Assembly: GCA_024516035.1 (NCBI GenBank)
Contig: CM044963.1
Location: forward strand, 28,664,248 to 28,728,247
Source: Bactericera cockerelli
Taxonomy: Eukaryota > Arthropoda > Insecta > Hemiptera > Triozidae
Direction of reading: 5' to 3'
DNA: 64,000 nt
The notes under the pieces are model-generated. The model was given only the letters and a program-made list of their open reading frames with translations, did no database searches and was not told the origin of the DNA. The position numbers and the translations under genes were made by a program. Of this stretch, positions 53,735 to 64,000 are shown piece after piece. Numbering within the stretch: the first letter of the stretch is position 1; each line of letters begins with the position of its first letter.

Positions 53735-53815
53735 GGTGAGAATCGAACCAACGAATTCCTACGCTGCCTGGGTTACCAGACATAGCGGGCCTTTAAACCC
53801 CTTGACTACCTTGGG
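53735..53815 (-). repeat. tRNA-derived SINE family A head, degraded
   Basis: GAATCGAACCAACGAATTCC + TACGCTGCCTGGGTTACCAG + ACATAGCGGGCCTTTAAACC compares with 63300-63365 (GATTCGAATCAACGGATTCC...), showing base merging into runs. Confidence 0.75.
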
Positions 53816-54824
53816 CATTGTAGTCGGGACCCCTGGAAAAAAAAGTCCAATTTAAAAGGGTTTGGAAAATTGTATGAGGGGTGGGTTTTCCCCCGGGGGC
53901 TGTACCCGAGTGTCTCGGTGACTCGGAGAGGGGTTGTTTTTAGACCTAAATTTACCAGGTTTAATTCCCGGCCCGGGGGGGTTTTTTTTTTTATTAAAAA
54001 AAAATCGTTAATTGGGGCCTGTTTTTATGGTTTTTTAAAACAGGGGGCATGGGCGCAAAATACATTGGGGGCACAAATTTAGCGGAAAAACATGGGTTTT
54101 TTCCCAACAACTGTGGGATTTCCCTTTTTGGACAAAAATATTTTCCAAATTTTTTTTTTAATTGCGGAAATCGCACAAATATTGGGACAAGAAAGCAAAA
54201 AAAAATTTAAAACCAAAAATTTTTTACATATATTGAATGAAGTACCTACCCGTCCCTTTTTGGGCCCTTTCCCCTAATTTTTCATTTTGGCCCCCCACAG
54301 GGGGAGAAAAAAACTGTTTTTCAAAGATTTTTTTTAAAAATTTTTAAATTTTGTTTTTAGAGGGAAAAATGATGTTTCCCTTAAAGCTCAAGATTTTTTA
54401 GGAAAAACAGAAAAAGAAAATCAATACAAAATCAAGGTAATACCAAATTAAATCTTAAAACGAAAATAATATTTTTTTTTAAAAAAAAAAATTTAAAAAC
54501 CGTTTTTTTTTGTACACCCCCGTAAAGGGAAAAGGTCGACAAAAGAAAAAGGGCTTCAAATTTAATTATGAAAAAATTGGGGCCCCATTGTTTTTTTCTA
54601 ACTTTTTACCAATTTTTGGTTAATTTTTTCCCCAATTAAATTAAAAATTCTAATTCTTCCTCGATTTGAAAAAAAATATGAAAAATTTTTTTTTTGTCCC
54701 CCAAAAATACCTACAAAACTTTTATGAGCCCGAACGCCCCGTTAAAAAAATCTTATGTGTTCCGCTAAATTTGGGCACTCAGGTATTTCACAAAATAAAT
54801 ATTACATAATATAAATAATTTTTG

Positions 54825-54990
54825 GATCCGACCTCAGTAGCTTGATCGAATTTAAAGGGGGCCGGACCTTTTAACCTGGAGGTCGGGGGTTCAAGGGCCC
54901 GGGGTTTTAGCGTAGAATTTTTTGTAAAACGATTTGGATTTTATGAAATCACGAAAAGTGATGGACACAAATATAGAACTATATTTGGTA
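54825..54990 (+). repeat. tRNA-derived SINE family B, degraded
   Basis: CCGACCTCAGTAGCTTGATC, ACCTGGAGGTCGGGGGTTCA and ATGAAATCACGAAAAGTGAT match family B at 15160-15290 with stretched runs. Confidence 0.75.
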
Positions 54991-55259
54991 ATAAATTTTG
55001 GTTAATCCCCTGAATAAGTGATTTTTATTGTGAAACACTGAATCCTTGAGGGTTTTTTTAAATTTTTCCCCGTAGGTAAAAACAAGCAGAAATGCACTTG
55101 GTTTTGGGAAATTTTTTTTTTTATTTAAGTTTAAAAAGTCCTTTTTCAACTCCAAGCCATAATTATGAGGGGAAGCGGGTTTTACCCTCCGTTTCAGGAA
55201 AAATTTCAAACCTGCTACCCCCCCTGCGAGGGTTTGGAGGTAAAAAAAATCCGTTTTCT

Positions 55260-55620
55260 TCGAATCCCCCCCAAAGCATGAAATTTTTCCCCCATTAATA
55301 TCAGTTTATGACCACATAAAAATAAGACCTGAGGGTTTTAAAAGGAAAATTTGGGGGGGGGGGGGGGGGGGGGGGGGGTTTCGAATCCCTTTCCCCAAAG
55401 CCTGAATTTTCCTTCAATTTAAAATCATTTTTTGAAACCCCATAATAATTTAAAACTCTGAGGGTTTTGGAGGTAGAAAATCCCTTGGTTTTTAATCCCT
55501 CCCCAAAGCATGAAAATTTTCCCCCATTAATATCAGTTTATGCCCCCATAATAATAAGACTCTAGGGGTTTTGGGGGTAGAAAATCCGTTCTTCGAATCC
55601 CTTCCCCCAAACATAAAATT
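55260..55620 (+). repeat. Repeated SINE family A tail (about four copies) with a 23-base G run
   Basis: The block (AATCCCTCCCCAAAGCATGA, CATTAATATCAGTTTATG, CCCATAATAATAAGACTC, GGGGGTAGAAAATCC) repeats at roughly 130-bp spacing. The G run at 55356-55378 is the longest in the window. Confidence 0.7.
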
Positions 55621-55636
55621 TTTTTCCCCCTTAATA

Positions 55637-55860
55637 CCCAACAGCAATTTTGAATGTTACTTGAAAGTTTTCCCTCTGTTAGACCCCATAAACAATAAGG
55701 GAACAAAATTTTACTCATATGTTTTCTGATATATTATTGCAACACCTATTTGGGGGGTTATTGATGTTTTATTTTAAAAAAAAAAACCAGTTGGTCCCCA
55801 AAATCATTTCCCCTCTTTTTCGCGTTTTCAAAACTAAAATTTGGTAAGTTGAACACCAGT
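55637..55860. mobile_element. Reverse-orientation copy of the 27120-27330 repeat, noisy
   Basis: Follows the reverse complement of 27120-27330 almost word for word, but where the clean copy has GACCAACATAAAC this has GACCCCATAAAC, and TTGGTGTTATTG becomes TTGGGGGGTTATTG. It marks the downstream edge of the low-fidelity block. Confidence 0.85.
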
Positions 55861-56560
55861 TCTCGTTTGTCACTCGTGTTTAAGAACGTCCGCGAGGTAG
55901 AACTTGGAAAGGGTGACTAATTAAATTCGAACCTCGTGTGCTGGCTATCCCCGGTCCCCTCAAGCTGGGTAAGGTTAATTTGAGTAGCTTGTTTGTGAGT
56001 TTCCAGGAATGGAGGGTAAACCCCCGTCGTAGATATGATTATGTTAGTTGAAAAGCCACGTATAAGAAAGAAAAAATGATGGCTTTGATTACTGTCGGTC
56101 AGAGTAAGAAATAATAATAATAATATCATCTTTAGTGGAAGGTAACCAGGTTAAAAAAAAGTTATCTATCGGTAATGGTGCAACCCATTAAACTTTGCTG
56201 ATATAATACACACACAAATAATTACTCAATATTTAATCACAACTACAATGGCAAAACACACATCTGTTAAATTCATTTAATAGCCTCAAAAAACCTTCAC
56301 TCTCATTAAACACACTCTTTCCCCCGTCACCAAGGTACGTAGTCTTTATAATATAAACAATTCGTCTATGTTATCTTCAAGCTCTACAAAGGGTCTTTGT
56401 TGTTGTTTTTTTTTTTATCGTTTTATAAACAGTACATTGAATTCCTACGAGGGTCTCAAGAGGTCTTTACTTAAAGTTTCTGTGTAAATCCAGTGCAACA
56501 TTTTGCTGGAAATCGGATACTTTTAATATTATTTTCTTATATTAACCTTTCTCCCAGCTC
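55861..56560. repeat. SINE family C fragment and AT-rich sequence
   Basis: CAAGCTGGGTAAGGTTAATT and TCCAGGAATGGAGGGTAAAC near 55965-56030 are family C body blocks. No gene. Confidence 0.5.
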
Positions 56561-56564
56561 TGTG

Positions 56565-56785
56565 GGTAATGGTTATGATCCTGGGCCCAATTGTCCAGAG
56601 GTCTCGAGTTCGACTCCCAATTGGGTGACAGATTTTTCGAAGATAAAATTTGTCCTCCACAACACGTGAAGTGGATTTTCGGGCCCCTACCCAGGTGGGT
56701 GAGGTTATATGTGTAGTGGTACGGAGTCCCAGCGAATGGAGGGTAAAATCCCGTCCTGATTATCATATCAATTCTGTACGTTAAA
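56565..56785 (+). repeat. tRNA-derived SINE (family C-like)
   Basis: TCTGTGGGTAATGGTTATGA and TCTCGAGTTCGACTCCCAAT (B box) open it; the body has ACCCAGGTGGGTGAGGTTAT, CAGCGAATGGAGGGTAAAAT and CCCGTCCTGATTATCAT. Confidence 0.7.
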
Positions 56786-57084
56786 AACGGAATAGAATTC
56801 AACTGGTCTCAATAGAACTAATTGGTTCTATTGAGTTATACAATCAAGGAAGGAATATGGGTTGAGAGAATGTGGATTTTTTGTAAAAGGCAAAATGTTT
56901 GCGAAATAATAAATAATAATAATAGAACTAATTAGGTCGCTGTGTAAATTGTAACGGTTTCACTGAAAACCCTGCAACCAGGTAAGATAATAATAACCCT
57001 TTCTTATCCACTTGTTTTTTTTTTTTTAACACCTCGGCCGATGTTTGAAGAACATCCTATATTAAGAGACAGCGCGGCAGAGTG

Positions 57085-57290
57085 TAAGGTGACGGAAAAC
57101 CAGGGTTGGGTGGAAGAGATCGCCATAGGCGCCCTTTAGTTAGGACATGTGTTCATATTATTTTTCTATTCTTTTTCCTTTTTATTGGTTATATTGTTTC
57201 CATTTTTAATTGTCATAACAATTAATTGTACTGTACGTCTTCTTAAATCTAATAAAGTGTTTCATAATAATAATAATAGTTCCGATTCAT
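57085..57290 (+). repeat. LINE 3' end with AATAAAGTG tail
   Basis: GGTTGGGTGGAAGAGATCGC + CATAGGCGCCCTTTAGTTAG + GACATG leads through a T-rich stretch to AATAAAGTGTTTCATAATAA. GTGGAAGAGATCGC...-type ends are common at the 3' ends of insect LINEs. The same block recurs at 4634-4823 (minus) and 61965-62060 (plus). Confidence 0.65.
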
Positions 57291-57714
57291 TTCATGTACT
57301 TTCAGCCGGTGAAAAGTTCAACATGAATTTCATAAATTGCAATTTTTTACATGAACTTAAAATTGTTTACAAAAATACGAAAACAACAATGCCAATTTTC
57401 ATCATGGGATCTTAATTTTTTTGTTTATTGTAGACAGACTCGAAAATTTAAAGCCAGTCTCTTTTTAATAGCATTTTTCTTTTTTGGGTTGAACGTCGCT
57501 TTCAATTGCATGGTCATATCACGACGGGGGTGTTACCCTCCATTCGCAGGAAATTAACCTCACCCAGCCTGGGTTGAGTCAGAATGACATCAGCATATAC
57601 AATTATACATAATTATATTATGCTGAAAAGAGTGGAATGTTCTCTTGGTATTTTGGCTCTAAACAGGCAGGGTGAGGTTGATGTGAGTACAAGCGATATA
57701 ATGGCCTTTCATTG

Positions 57715-57920
57715 GAATAACTGCACTGGTATTCAAGTGGTTGACGCACTAGTCTGGTAATCCAGATAGCGTAAGGATCCGTTGGTTTGAATCGCACCCA
57801 TTGCACGAATTTTTCCTCATGAATTAGAGTTTGTGACCACATAATAATAAGACTCTGAAGGTTAGGTGGTAGAAAATGCCTTCAGCATTAACCTCGCCTT
57901 CCACTAAAGAGGTTATAATA
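57715..57920 (+). repeat. tRNA-derived SINE (family A)
   Basis: CTGCACTGGTATTCAAGTGG (A box) and GGTTTGAATCGCACCC (B box), body TTTTTCCTCATGAATTAGAG, GTGACCACATAATAATAAGA, tail TAATAATAATGATATAATAA. Confidence 0.85.
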
Positions 57921-58277
57921 ATAATGATATAATAATAATAAATCATCTGTTTTATTTTTCATTTTTCATTTTTTTTTTTTTACCCATCCTAAGCCATTCT
58001 TGTTTGGTTTCTAAGATATTATTAATATTGGTTGAAATTCCCACAAAAGGGTGTTTAAGGTTAAAAATAGGAGTATATTAATATTAATAATATTGCCCGG
58101 TATACGGTACATTTATTAACGGTACAATACCTTTATACAAATTATATACATGTAACCTTGTATATTAATCTTGTTTTGTATTGGATTGATCTAATCCAGT
58201 TTCAATAGTCGGACCTAAGGGTTAACTTGAACTTCCTTCTCTATTAAGAAATTTATCTGTTATCATTTTCTTCTTCT

Positions 58278-58323
<46 letters not shown>

Positions 58324-58325
58324 TG
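58278..58325. repeat. (CT)n microsatellite
   Basis: CTTCTTCTTCTTCT runs into about 20 CT units. More CT-rich sequence follows to about 58500. Confidence 0.9.
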
Positions 58326-58599
58326 TTCTACATTTTCTTTAGCATCATTAATTTTTCCCTCTGGATTACTCTATTCCTCCTCTCTCTTCCCTTTCTCTCC
58401 CTCTCTATCGAGTTCGAAATCATTAATTAGCTAAAAATTTAATATTAATCAATCAAATCCATTCCCCCGCTTCCCTCTCTCTCTTTTTTCTTCGTTCCTT
58501 TGATTTTCTTATTCTGCAGAAGACTGCTTTTCTTGAAATTATAAGGGTCCTTTATTGTAAAGAAAGGGCAGAAATACACTGCCAATTATGGACACAATA

Positions 58600-59545
58600 C
58601 TTCCTCGTGATTGGTTCACATTGTAAACACGTGGCAATTGTGAGATTTTATACTGAATCACTTGTATCTCCAAAACCGCTTAACTGATTTTTTTTTTTTT
58701 TAACTTACGGAATGCGAATCCATTTTTATAACACGCGAACCTACTTAAACTATAAACTAAATTATTACTTAACTAAAAATAAACCTATCTATTTCAACAG
58801 GAGTTATATTGAAAATATCAATTCACTATTGCCTATAGTTTGTAGCCTTTGCATAGGTGAAAATTCTCCTATATTACAACGGTTTGATTTCAGTTTAAAA
58901 ATAAGGTGAGAGCGTGTATTTTTACAGTTGACTCTAAGATTTAAATTTACTTTATATGGTAGAATACCGTTTTTCCTACATTCCAGACTTTACAAAAAAA
59001 TCTGTATCGGCAAAATTTTGGATTTTCTTAAATATCAGAGCTAAATCATATTTCATTTAAATGATTACAAATGCACCTTCTAAAACACATACAAAATATA
59101 CATACATACAAAATTTCATCAAATTCATTCATTGAAATCGGGTGTACCGTTCTCGAGATATAAGCGTTTAAGAAAAAAGTTAGTGGTCATGCGCATATTA
59201 CAAAGAACCGATAGTGCAAAGTTGATGAATTTTAAATGGGACCATCTACAGAATGTCTCCTGTATACCGATAGACAGACACAAAACCAAAATTGCTCAGC
59301 AGGTCATATAAGGCCCAGAAAAATTGAAATCGGAGCAATTTCTTATAATTTTATTACAAAAACCAACACAATACTTCCGATTTCTAATATAAGATACTTC
59401 TTGGAAGTAATAAAGAGGGGGGAGGGGGGGGGGGCTTTCTTAAAACGAAAGGCTTATAAAAAAAATCTGTTAATTTACTTTTGTAAAAAGAAGTAAGAAC
59501 TTAATTAGAGAAGTGTTTGATGAATAATTGGGTATCATGAGCCCA
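58600..59545. other. AT-rich repeat-like interval
   Basis: Contains TTTCATCAAATTCATTCATT, TACCGTTCTCGAGATATAAG and CAGACACAAAACC, the same style of dispersed-repeat signature as at 9590-9650. No exon. Confidence 0.45.
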
Positions 59546-59549
59546 CTAA

Positions 59550-59690
59550 ACCGTCCTCAGTAACTTGATCGATAACCTGGAGGTCGGTGGTTCACGTCTA
59601 GGTGTCAGCGTAGATTTAGTAAAGCAAGTTTGAGTAGTTGTGATACATCACGAAAGTGATTAACACAAATATGATAACTCTTTCATAAAT
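59550..59690 (+). repeat. tRNA-derived SINE (family B), head partly deleted
   Basis: GTCCTCAGTAACTTGATCGA, CTGGAGGTCGGTGGTTCACG, GATTTAGTAAAGCAAGTTTG and CACGAAAGTGATTAACACAA. Confidence 0.8.
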
Positions 59691-59754
59691 CCACTAGGAG
59701 GCACCCAGCAATGCTTTTATTCCATCATACTGAAATTCAATTAGCTGATCTTTA

Positions 59755-59835
59755 CCAACTCCTTGGATCAGTGGTTAAGAGCATTGGTTGCTGACTCGAA
59801 GGTTGCGGGTTCGAATACCGGCCGGAGCGGAAAAT
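59755..59835 (+). repeat. tRNA-like SINE head (family D)
   Basis: CTTGGATCAGTGGTTAAGAG (A box) and GCGGGTTCGAATACCGGCCG (B box) match the minus-strand head at 16045-16130. Confidence 0.65.
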
Positions 59836-60034
59836 TTTCTGACCTAATTATTTGTTGGGTTAAAAAAGGTTCATATTGGAAATTCAAAGTACGTACATAC
59901 TGTTCTGGATATTTTTTATAGTTTTTTTTTCAAAAACTCAAAATTAATAGAGGAAGCATAATCTATCAACATCATTAAATTGGATCAACACCTTGTCATT
60001 TTTTACTAACATAGAAAAAAATACAGTAATCATA

Positions 60035-60170
60035 TTTGTGTTTATCACCTCCGTGATATCACAACTACTCAAACTCGCTTTGCTAAATCTACGCTGAAAC
60101 CGGGACTTGAACCACCGACCTCCAGGTTACAAGTCTGCCGCCTTATAGATCAAGCTACTGAGGTAGAAAA
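60035..60170 (-). repeat. tRNA-derived SINE (family B)
   Basis: Minus-strand copy: ACTTGAACCACCGACCTCCA (B box reversed), GGTTACAAGTCTGCCGCCTT and ATCACAACTACTCAAACTCG. Confidence 0.85.
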
Positions 60171-60985
60171 AAAAACAGAACTTAATGAATAACTTAACTG
60201 ACCGTTACCCACAAGGCTGTCCGTAAAGTTACTAATGAAGTTAATTCCTCCGTTAAGTAGGTGCTTGGTAACCATCAGGGGTGAATAACATAGATAATTC
60301 TAAGAAGAAGAAGAAGAAGTAGAAAAAGCGATAAAAAAACTATAAATTATGTTGTTAAATCTACAAAAAAGCAAAACAAAATTTAATTTTATGTTGTTTT
60401 TCTAATATCTTCAAAAAATTTACTATCCAGTTATTAAATGAAATAGGTCTAATTTAGTTTAGTCTAATTTCTCTGAACTACCACATAAATTTAGTAAATT
60501 ATTAGATACCACCTACTCCCATTCTTTTTTTGTAACATATTTAATTATTCTAATAAAAAATAGTATAGTACTCAAAACACAGTAGCTTCAACTAATCTGC
60601 GGATTCAATAAATATAAATCAGAAGCTAAAATGATTATAAAGAGGAACGTTTTAGTTTTGTCAATAGAAAAAAAATACTCAAACATATATTATTACATTA
60701 TCTAATAACATTTACTTGTTAATAGTTTTAAATCATCATAACTAATAGCTGAAAGGTTAAAATTTTATTTATACCTTTAAAAAATAAATATTTATTTATG
60801 ATTTATTTCTTCAATGGGGGAAAAGGAATCCTGTGGACTAAATGGCCGAATTATAAAACAGTATTTTAAATTATTGAGTTTGTCTATAAATTAAACTTGA
60901 GCTTGTTTGTATGATTTATGACCTTTATGGATTATTTAGATACTTATTGTTCATAGGTAGGCGGTACAAGAAATTAGGTATATTT
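60171..60985. other. AT-rich interval, no feature
   Basis: An (AAG)n tract at 60302-60320 and unique-looking AT-rich sequence; no coding frame with splice support. Confidence 0.4.
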
Positions 60986-60989
60986 ATCA

Positions 60990-61399
60990 TCGAGGGAAAA
61001 TAATGAAAGAGAAAGAGAGAGAGAGAGAGAGAAAGGGATATTAAATGAGACAGTTAATGTGAGAGAAAGTGAAAGAGGAAGAGGAAAACAAAGAGAAAGA
61101 GAAAGACAAAGACAAATAAAAATAGACAAAATGTGCTGATCCAGTAATAATCTGTCAGGGGCGCAAATTCTCATCATAGCGGACCCTTAAATAAAATCTT
61201 ACAAAAATAATGAGTGAATTTTTTTTCCACAAAAATTATGAGAAAAAAAATGCTTTAGAGAGAAAATTTATGATTTCCAATCGGCAAGAATAAATAGGAC
61301 CTATTTATTTTAGAAGAAAAACAGAGTGCAGAAAGAGGTTGCTGAGTTTTTTATTTGGATTTAAGTGGATAAGTTATAAGAGGAGATTGAGAGAGAGAT

Positions 61400-61433
<34 letters not shown>

Positions 61434-61446
61434 GGGGAAGGGGAAC

Positions 61447-61481
<35 letters not shown>

Positions 61482-61645
61482 AGGGAGAGGCAAAGAGAGA
61501 GAGAGAAAGAGAGAGAGAGGGAGAGAGAGAGAGAGAGAGAAGGGTAAGGGAAGGGAGAGGGAAAGAGAGAGAGAAAGAGAGAGAGGGAGAAAGAGAGAGA
61601 GAGAGAAGAGTAAGGGAAGGGAGAGGGAAAGAGAGAGAGAAGGAA
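60990..61645. repeat. Two polypurine (GA)n-rich tracts
   Basis: 60998-61120 and 61380-61640 are almost pure purine on the plus strand (GAGAGAGAAAGAGAGAGAGG and AAGGGGAAGGGGAACAGAG). The second has a repeating GAAGGGTAAGGGAAGGGAG + AGGGAAAGAGAG period. The serine-leucine frame on the other strand is an artefact of it. Confidence 0.9.
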
Positions 61646-61889
61646 CGCGTGTCATTATCTCATTTGTTATGCTACTCCGTGCCAAATGAACAAAACGTCT
61701 GACATTAAAAATCAGATAAAGAACTACAAAAATAAGAAGAATAAAAATATAATAATGATACCTAGAGCTATACCTAGCATCTGTTTATATTTTACACACT
61801 TATGAGAAGTGCATGTTCAATGTGCTCAAGTCCCATCTAAAGGCACGCAAAATACACACCCGGAAATATTATTTATTAAAAATACTTAT

Positions 61890-62060
61890 AGTCCTTTTAT
61901 TAAAACACCGACCTCCAAGTTACAAGTCCGTCGCCGTATCAATCAAGGTAGTGAGTTCAGTATCTGGGTGGAAGAGATTGCCAAAGGCAATAACCCCGCC
62001 CCTTAGTTAGGACATTTATTTTATTATGTAGAATTATTTTTATTATTTTTTTCTTTATTT
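61890..62060. repeat. SINE family B fragment joined to a LINE tail
   Basis: CACCGACCTCCAAGTTACAA (family B, minus) is followed by GGGTGGAAGAGATTGCCAAA + GGCAATAACCCCGCCCCTTA + GTTAGGACA (LINE tail, plus), showing one element inserted beside another. Confidence 0.7.
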
Positions 62061-62540
62061 TTTCAATTTAAATTTTAACACATGTGATAGTGTTAAAATA
62101 GTAAAATTTCACATTTATTCCATCTCTTGAAGAAAGAAAATAGAAAATTCATTAAGAAAGAAAAAGAAAATATGTATAAAAAAAAAAGATGGACTCATTA
62201 TGTATTGATTGATATGCTGTTTTTTGAGCAACCTTCAAATATGTGGGCAGCACCGTTTTACAATAAAACTGTACCTCTCTCTCTTCTCTTATATTGTATG
62301 TTAATTTGTAATTATCTCTGTGTTGTATGTAATATGTCCAATTAATAAAGTGTAAATAAATAAATGTAATAAATAAGTAAGTATCTACCACTACTGAAGA
62401 AAATTCCAAAGGCATTATCACCACCCTTGATCAAACTTTGTTTATATTTAATTAATTATATACCTTTTGACTGCTCCTGTATATGAAAAATTGTAAATAA
62501 AGATTGATCTAAATTGTTGAATAATAATAATAATATATAA
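62061..62540. other. AT-rich interval with AATAAAGTGTAAATAAA tails
   Basis: 62340-62380 and 62495-62530 look like retroelement 3' tails (AATTAATAAAGTGTAAATAA and AATAATAATAAT). No coding exon. Confidence 0.45.
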
Positions 62541-62544
62541 TAGC

Positions 62545-62755
62545 TCTGTCCCGGTAGCTCAGTGGTAAAGGCGGCACTCTATGAATCCAGAGTCTCCAGA
62601 GGTCTTGGGTTCGAAACCCAGCCGGGACATGACAAGTTATCTTCACATTTGGGGTTTTTACCACATAATAATACGTCTTGGTCTTACTGCTGGAATAATG
62701 GGACTTTAGTAGTCTTAATCGAGCAGTATAAATAAGGCAATATTATTAGTATTAC
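62545..62755 (+). repeat. tRNA-derived SINE (family E), well preserved
   Basis: GTCCCGGTAGCTCAGTGGTA (A box), TTGGGTTCGAAACCCAGCCG (B box) and GGGACA give a fairly closed tRNA-like head, then ACAAGTTATCTTCACATTTG and TACTGCTGGAATAATGGGAC. Nearly identical to 31905-32105, suggesting recent activity. Confidence 0.85.
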
Positions 62756-62879
62756 TACTTATACTGCTAGTTTATTTATTTTTATATTTAATATAAATAA
62801 AACTTATGATAATAATAACACTAATAACATAGGTATGTATAAATGGAAATAAACTTCGGGTGTTTATATTTCTCCCACA

Positions 62880-63060
62880 GCGGATCATAAATTTCTGTGC
62901 GTCAAATCTGGAACATGTCACACTATTATGTCATCTGCTTGCTCTGTCAAAACTGACACATCTCGTAGGGGAATCTATCTATCTGAGTGTCTTAGATTAT
63001 TACCTAACAAAAAGAGATGAAAACACTTGGAATATTTTCATATTTCAACCTTGCCTTTAA
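62880..63060 (+). other. Open stretch with leucine-rich spacing, possible exon
   Basis: After TTTCTCCCACAG the frame is open for 60 codons: RIINFCASNLEHVTLLCHLL, ALSKLTHLVGESIYLSVL and DYYLTKRDENTW, then TAA. NLEHVTLLCHLLALSKLTHL has LRR-like leucine spacing. No donor is visible and composition is not clearly coding, so I list it only as a candidate. Confidence 0.2.
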
Positions 63061-63214
63061 TATTATTGCTTAAAGAAGTTGAAATTCCTAGAAAGTTTCA
63101 CACTTTTACCGTTTCAAGTTATTGCTTTATTATTATTATCTGACCTGGTTGCAGGGTTTTCAGTGAAACCCTTACAATAAACACTGCGACCTAATTAGAT
63201 CTATTGTAACCAGT

Positions 63215-63370
63215 TGATTATACCACCTAACCCTCAGAGTCTTATTATTATGTGGTCACAAACTCAAATTAATGAGGAAAAATTCGTGCACTGGGTGGGA
63301 TTCGAATCAACGGATTCCTACGCTACCTGGATTACCAGACTAGCGCGTTAACCCCTTGACTACCAGTGAA
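63215..63370 (-). repeat. tRNA-derived SINE (family A), minus strand
   Basis: ACCACCTAACCCTCAGAGTC, TTATTATGTGGTCACAAACT and GGGATTCGAATCAACGGATT (B box reversed) then GGATTACCAGACTAGCGCG. It is the clean standard for judging 53735-53815. Confidence 0.85.
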
Positions 63371-64000
63371 ACAAACAGCAATCAAACTAAGCGACTGCTG
63401 GCTGGTACAAACCATACCAAACACTAGAATGGTTGAGGGTTAAAGTTCAGATGTCTATTAGCTGTGTCAATAAGAATGAGGGGGATGAGGAAGAAAGTGC
63501 GGGGTGTTGAATGTGAAGATGGAGTGGGAATGTTGATATTTGAAAGTTTCTAAAAAAAGGAAATATAAAAATAAAATAAAATTTTCACTTAAAAAAATAA
63601 AAGAAGTTGAAATGCGCAGTCTCTATGCAACTGATTATTGCATGAAGAATAAAAAAAAGAGAAGAAGAAAAAAAAAATATGTACCAACAAAATTGTCCCA
63701 CATTTCATCAGAACTGTGTCTTTTATATTAGTCTCGCAATCTAAACAAAGTCTGATTTATTAGTGTAAATAATAAAATGAGAAGAAAGAGAAATATTAGA
63801 AATTTATAGGAATGAATAGGAAAAAATCAGATTAAATTCTTGTGAATACAAAAAAAAACCAAGACAAATCGTGCTTCGACTCCTAAGAGAAATTTTCTGT
63901 CACCCTAAGAGACTCTAGACACTTCTGAATTGAACTTTCTAAGGAGCGGAAGATTTTGTCTTGAACTTCAAAACAAACTTTGCCGAGAAATGATAAAATT
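63371..64000. other. AT-rich end of window
   Basis: 63490-63540 (GTGTTGAATGTGAAGATGGA) resembles the reverse complement of 1170-1220, both beside family A copies. The rest is A/G-rich without a gene. Confidence 0.4.

Noticed and set aside
61374..61685. 103-codon serine/leucine-rich minus-strand frame
   Set aside because: Pure product of the (GA)n polypurine tract.

Overview
This is a eukaryotic nuclear window, most likely from an insect. It is AT-rich and intron-rich, with several tRNA-derived SINE families, LINE tails, TTAA-flanked and hAT-like DNA elements, a copia-type retrotransposon, and animal genes split by GT-AG introns. No prokaryotic organisation is present. I cannot name the species; an insect is favoured by the PDI, Chk2-like and DUF4806-type genes and by the repeat load.

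Four host loci are visible. (1) About 470-6230, plus strand: the 3' part of an unrecognised GC-rich gene. Three exons join in phase, but two of them carry a stop or homopolymer-type frameshifts. Its ~4.1 kb intron holds a 3.2 kb satellite whose monomer is a copy of the intron's own 3' splice site. (2) 7967-13200, minus strand: the first three exons of a protein disulfide isomerase, intact, with unfolded-protein-response-like motifs just upstream; no later exon is visible. (3) 18854 to at least 37202, plus strand: a Chk2/Loki-type checkpoint kinase with an FHA domain and a kinase domain spread over seven recognisable exons. The first two are clean and the rest are broken by small indels or a stop. 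(4) 22732-25042, plus strand: a complete three-exon DUF4806-type gene nested in intron 1 of the kinase. One true tRNA gene, tRNA-Lys(UUU), lies at 16237-16309 on the minus strand.

From about 33.3 to 55.9 kb the base composition and homopolymer profile change sharply, as in an unpolished long read. A repeat copy at 55.6 kb can be compared with its clean relative at 27.1 kb, and the differences are mostly stretched or merged homopolymers. Inside this block are the damaged 3' exons of the kinase, a long foldback element and a minus-strand copia-like element. From 55.9 to 64 kb clean sequence returns and consists almost wholly of SINEs, LINE tails and microsatellites, with no convincing gene.

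The most unusual signal is that two different introns end in tandem arrays whose repeat unit contains the 3' splice site (pyrimidine tract, AG and the first bases of the downstream exon): 1438-4634 before exon 4847, and 36765-37005 before exon 37006. The first array presents 48 units, most with a near-perfect decoy acceptor and a branch-point-like CTAAC.
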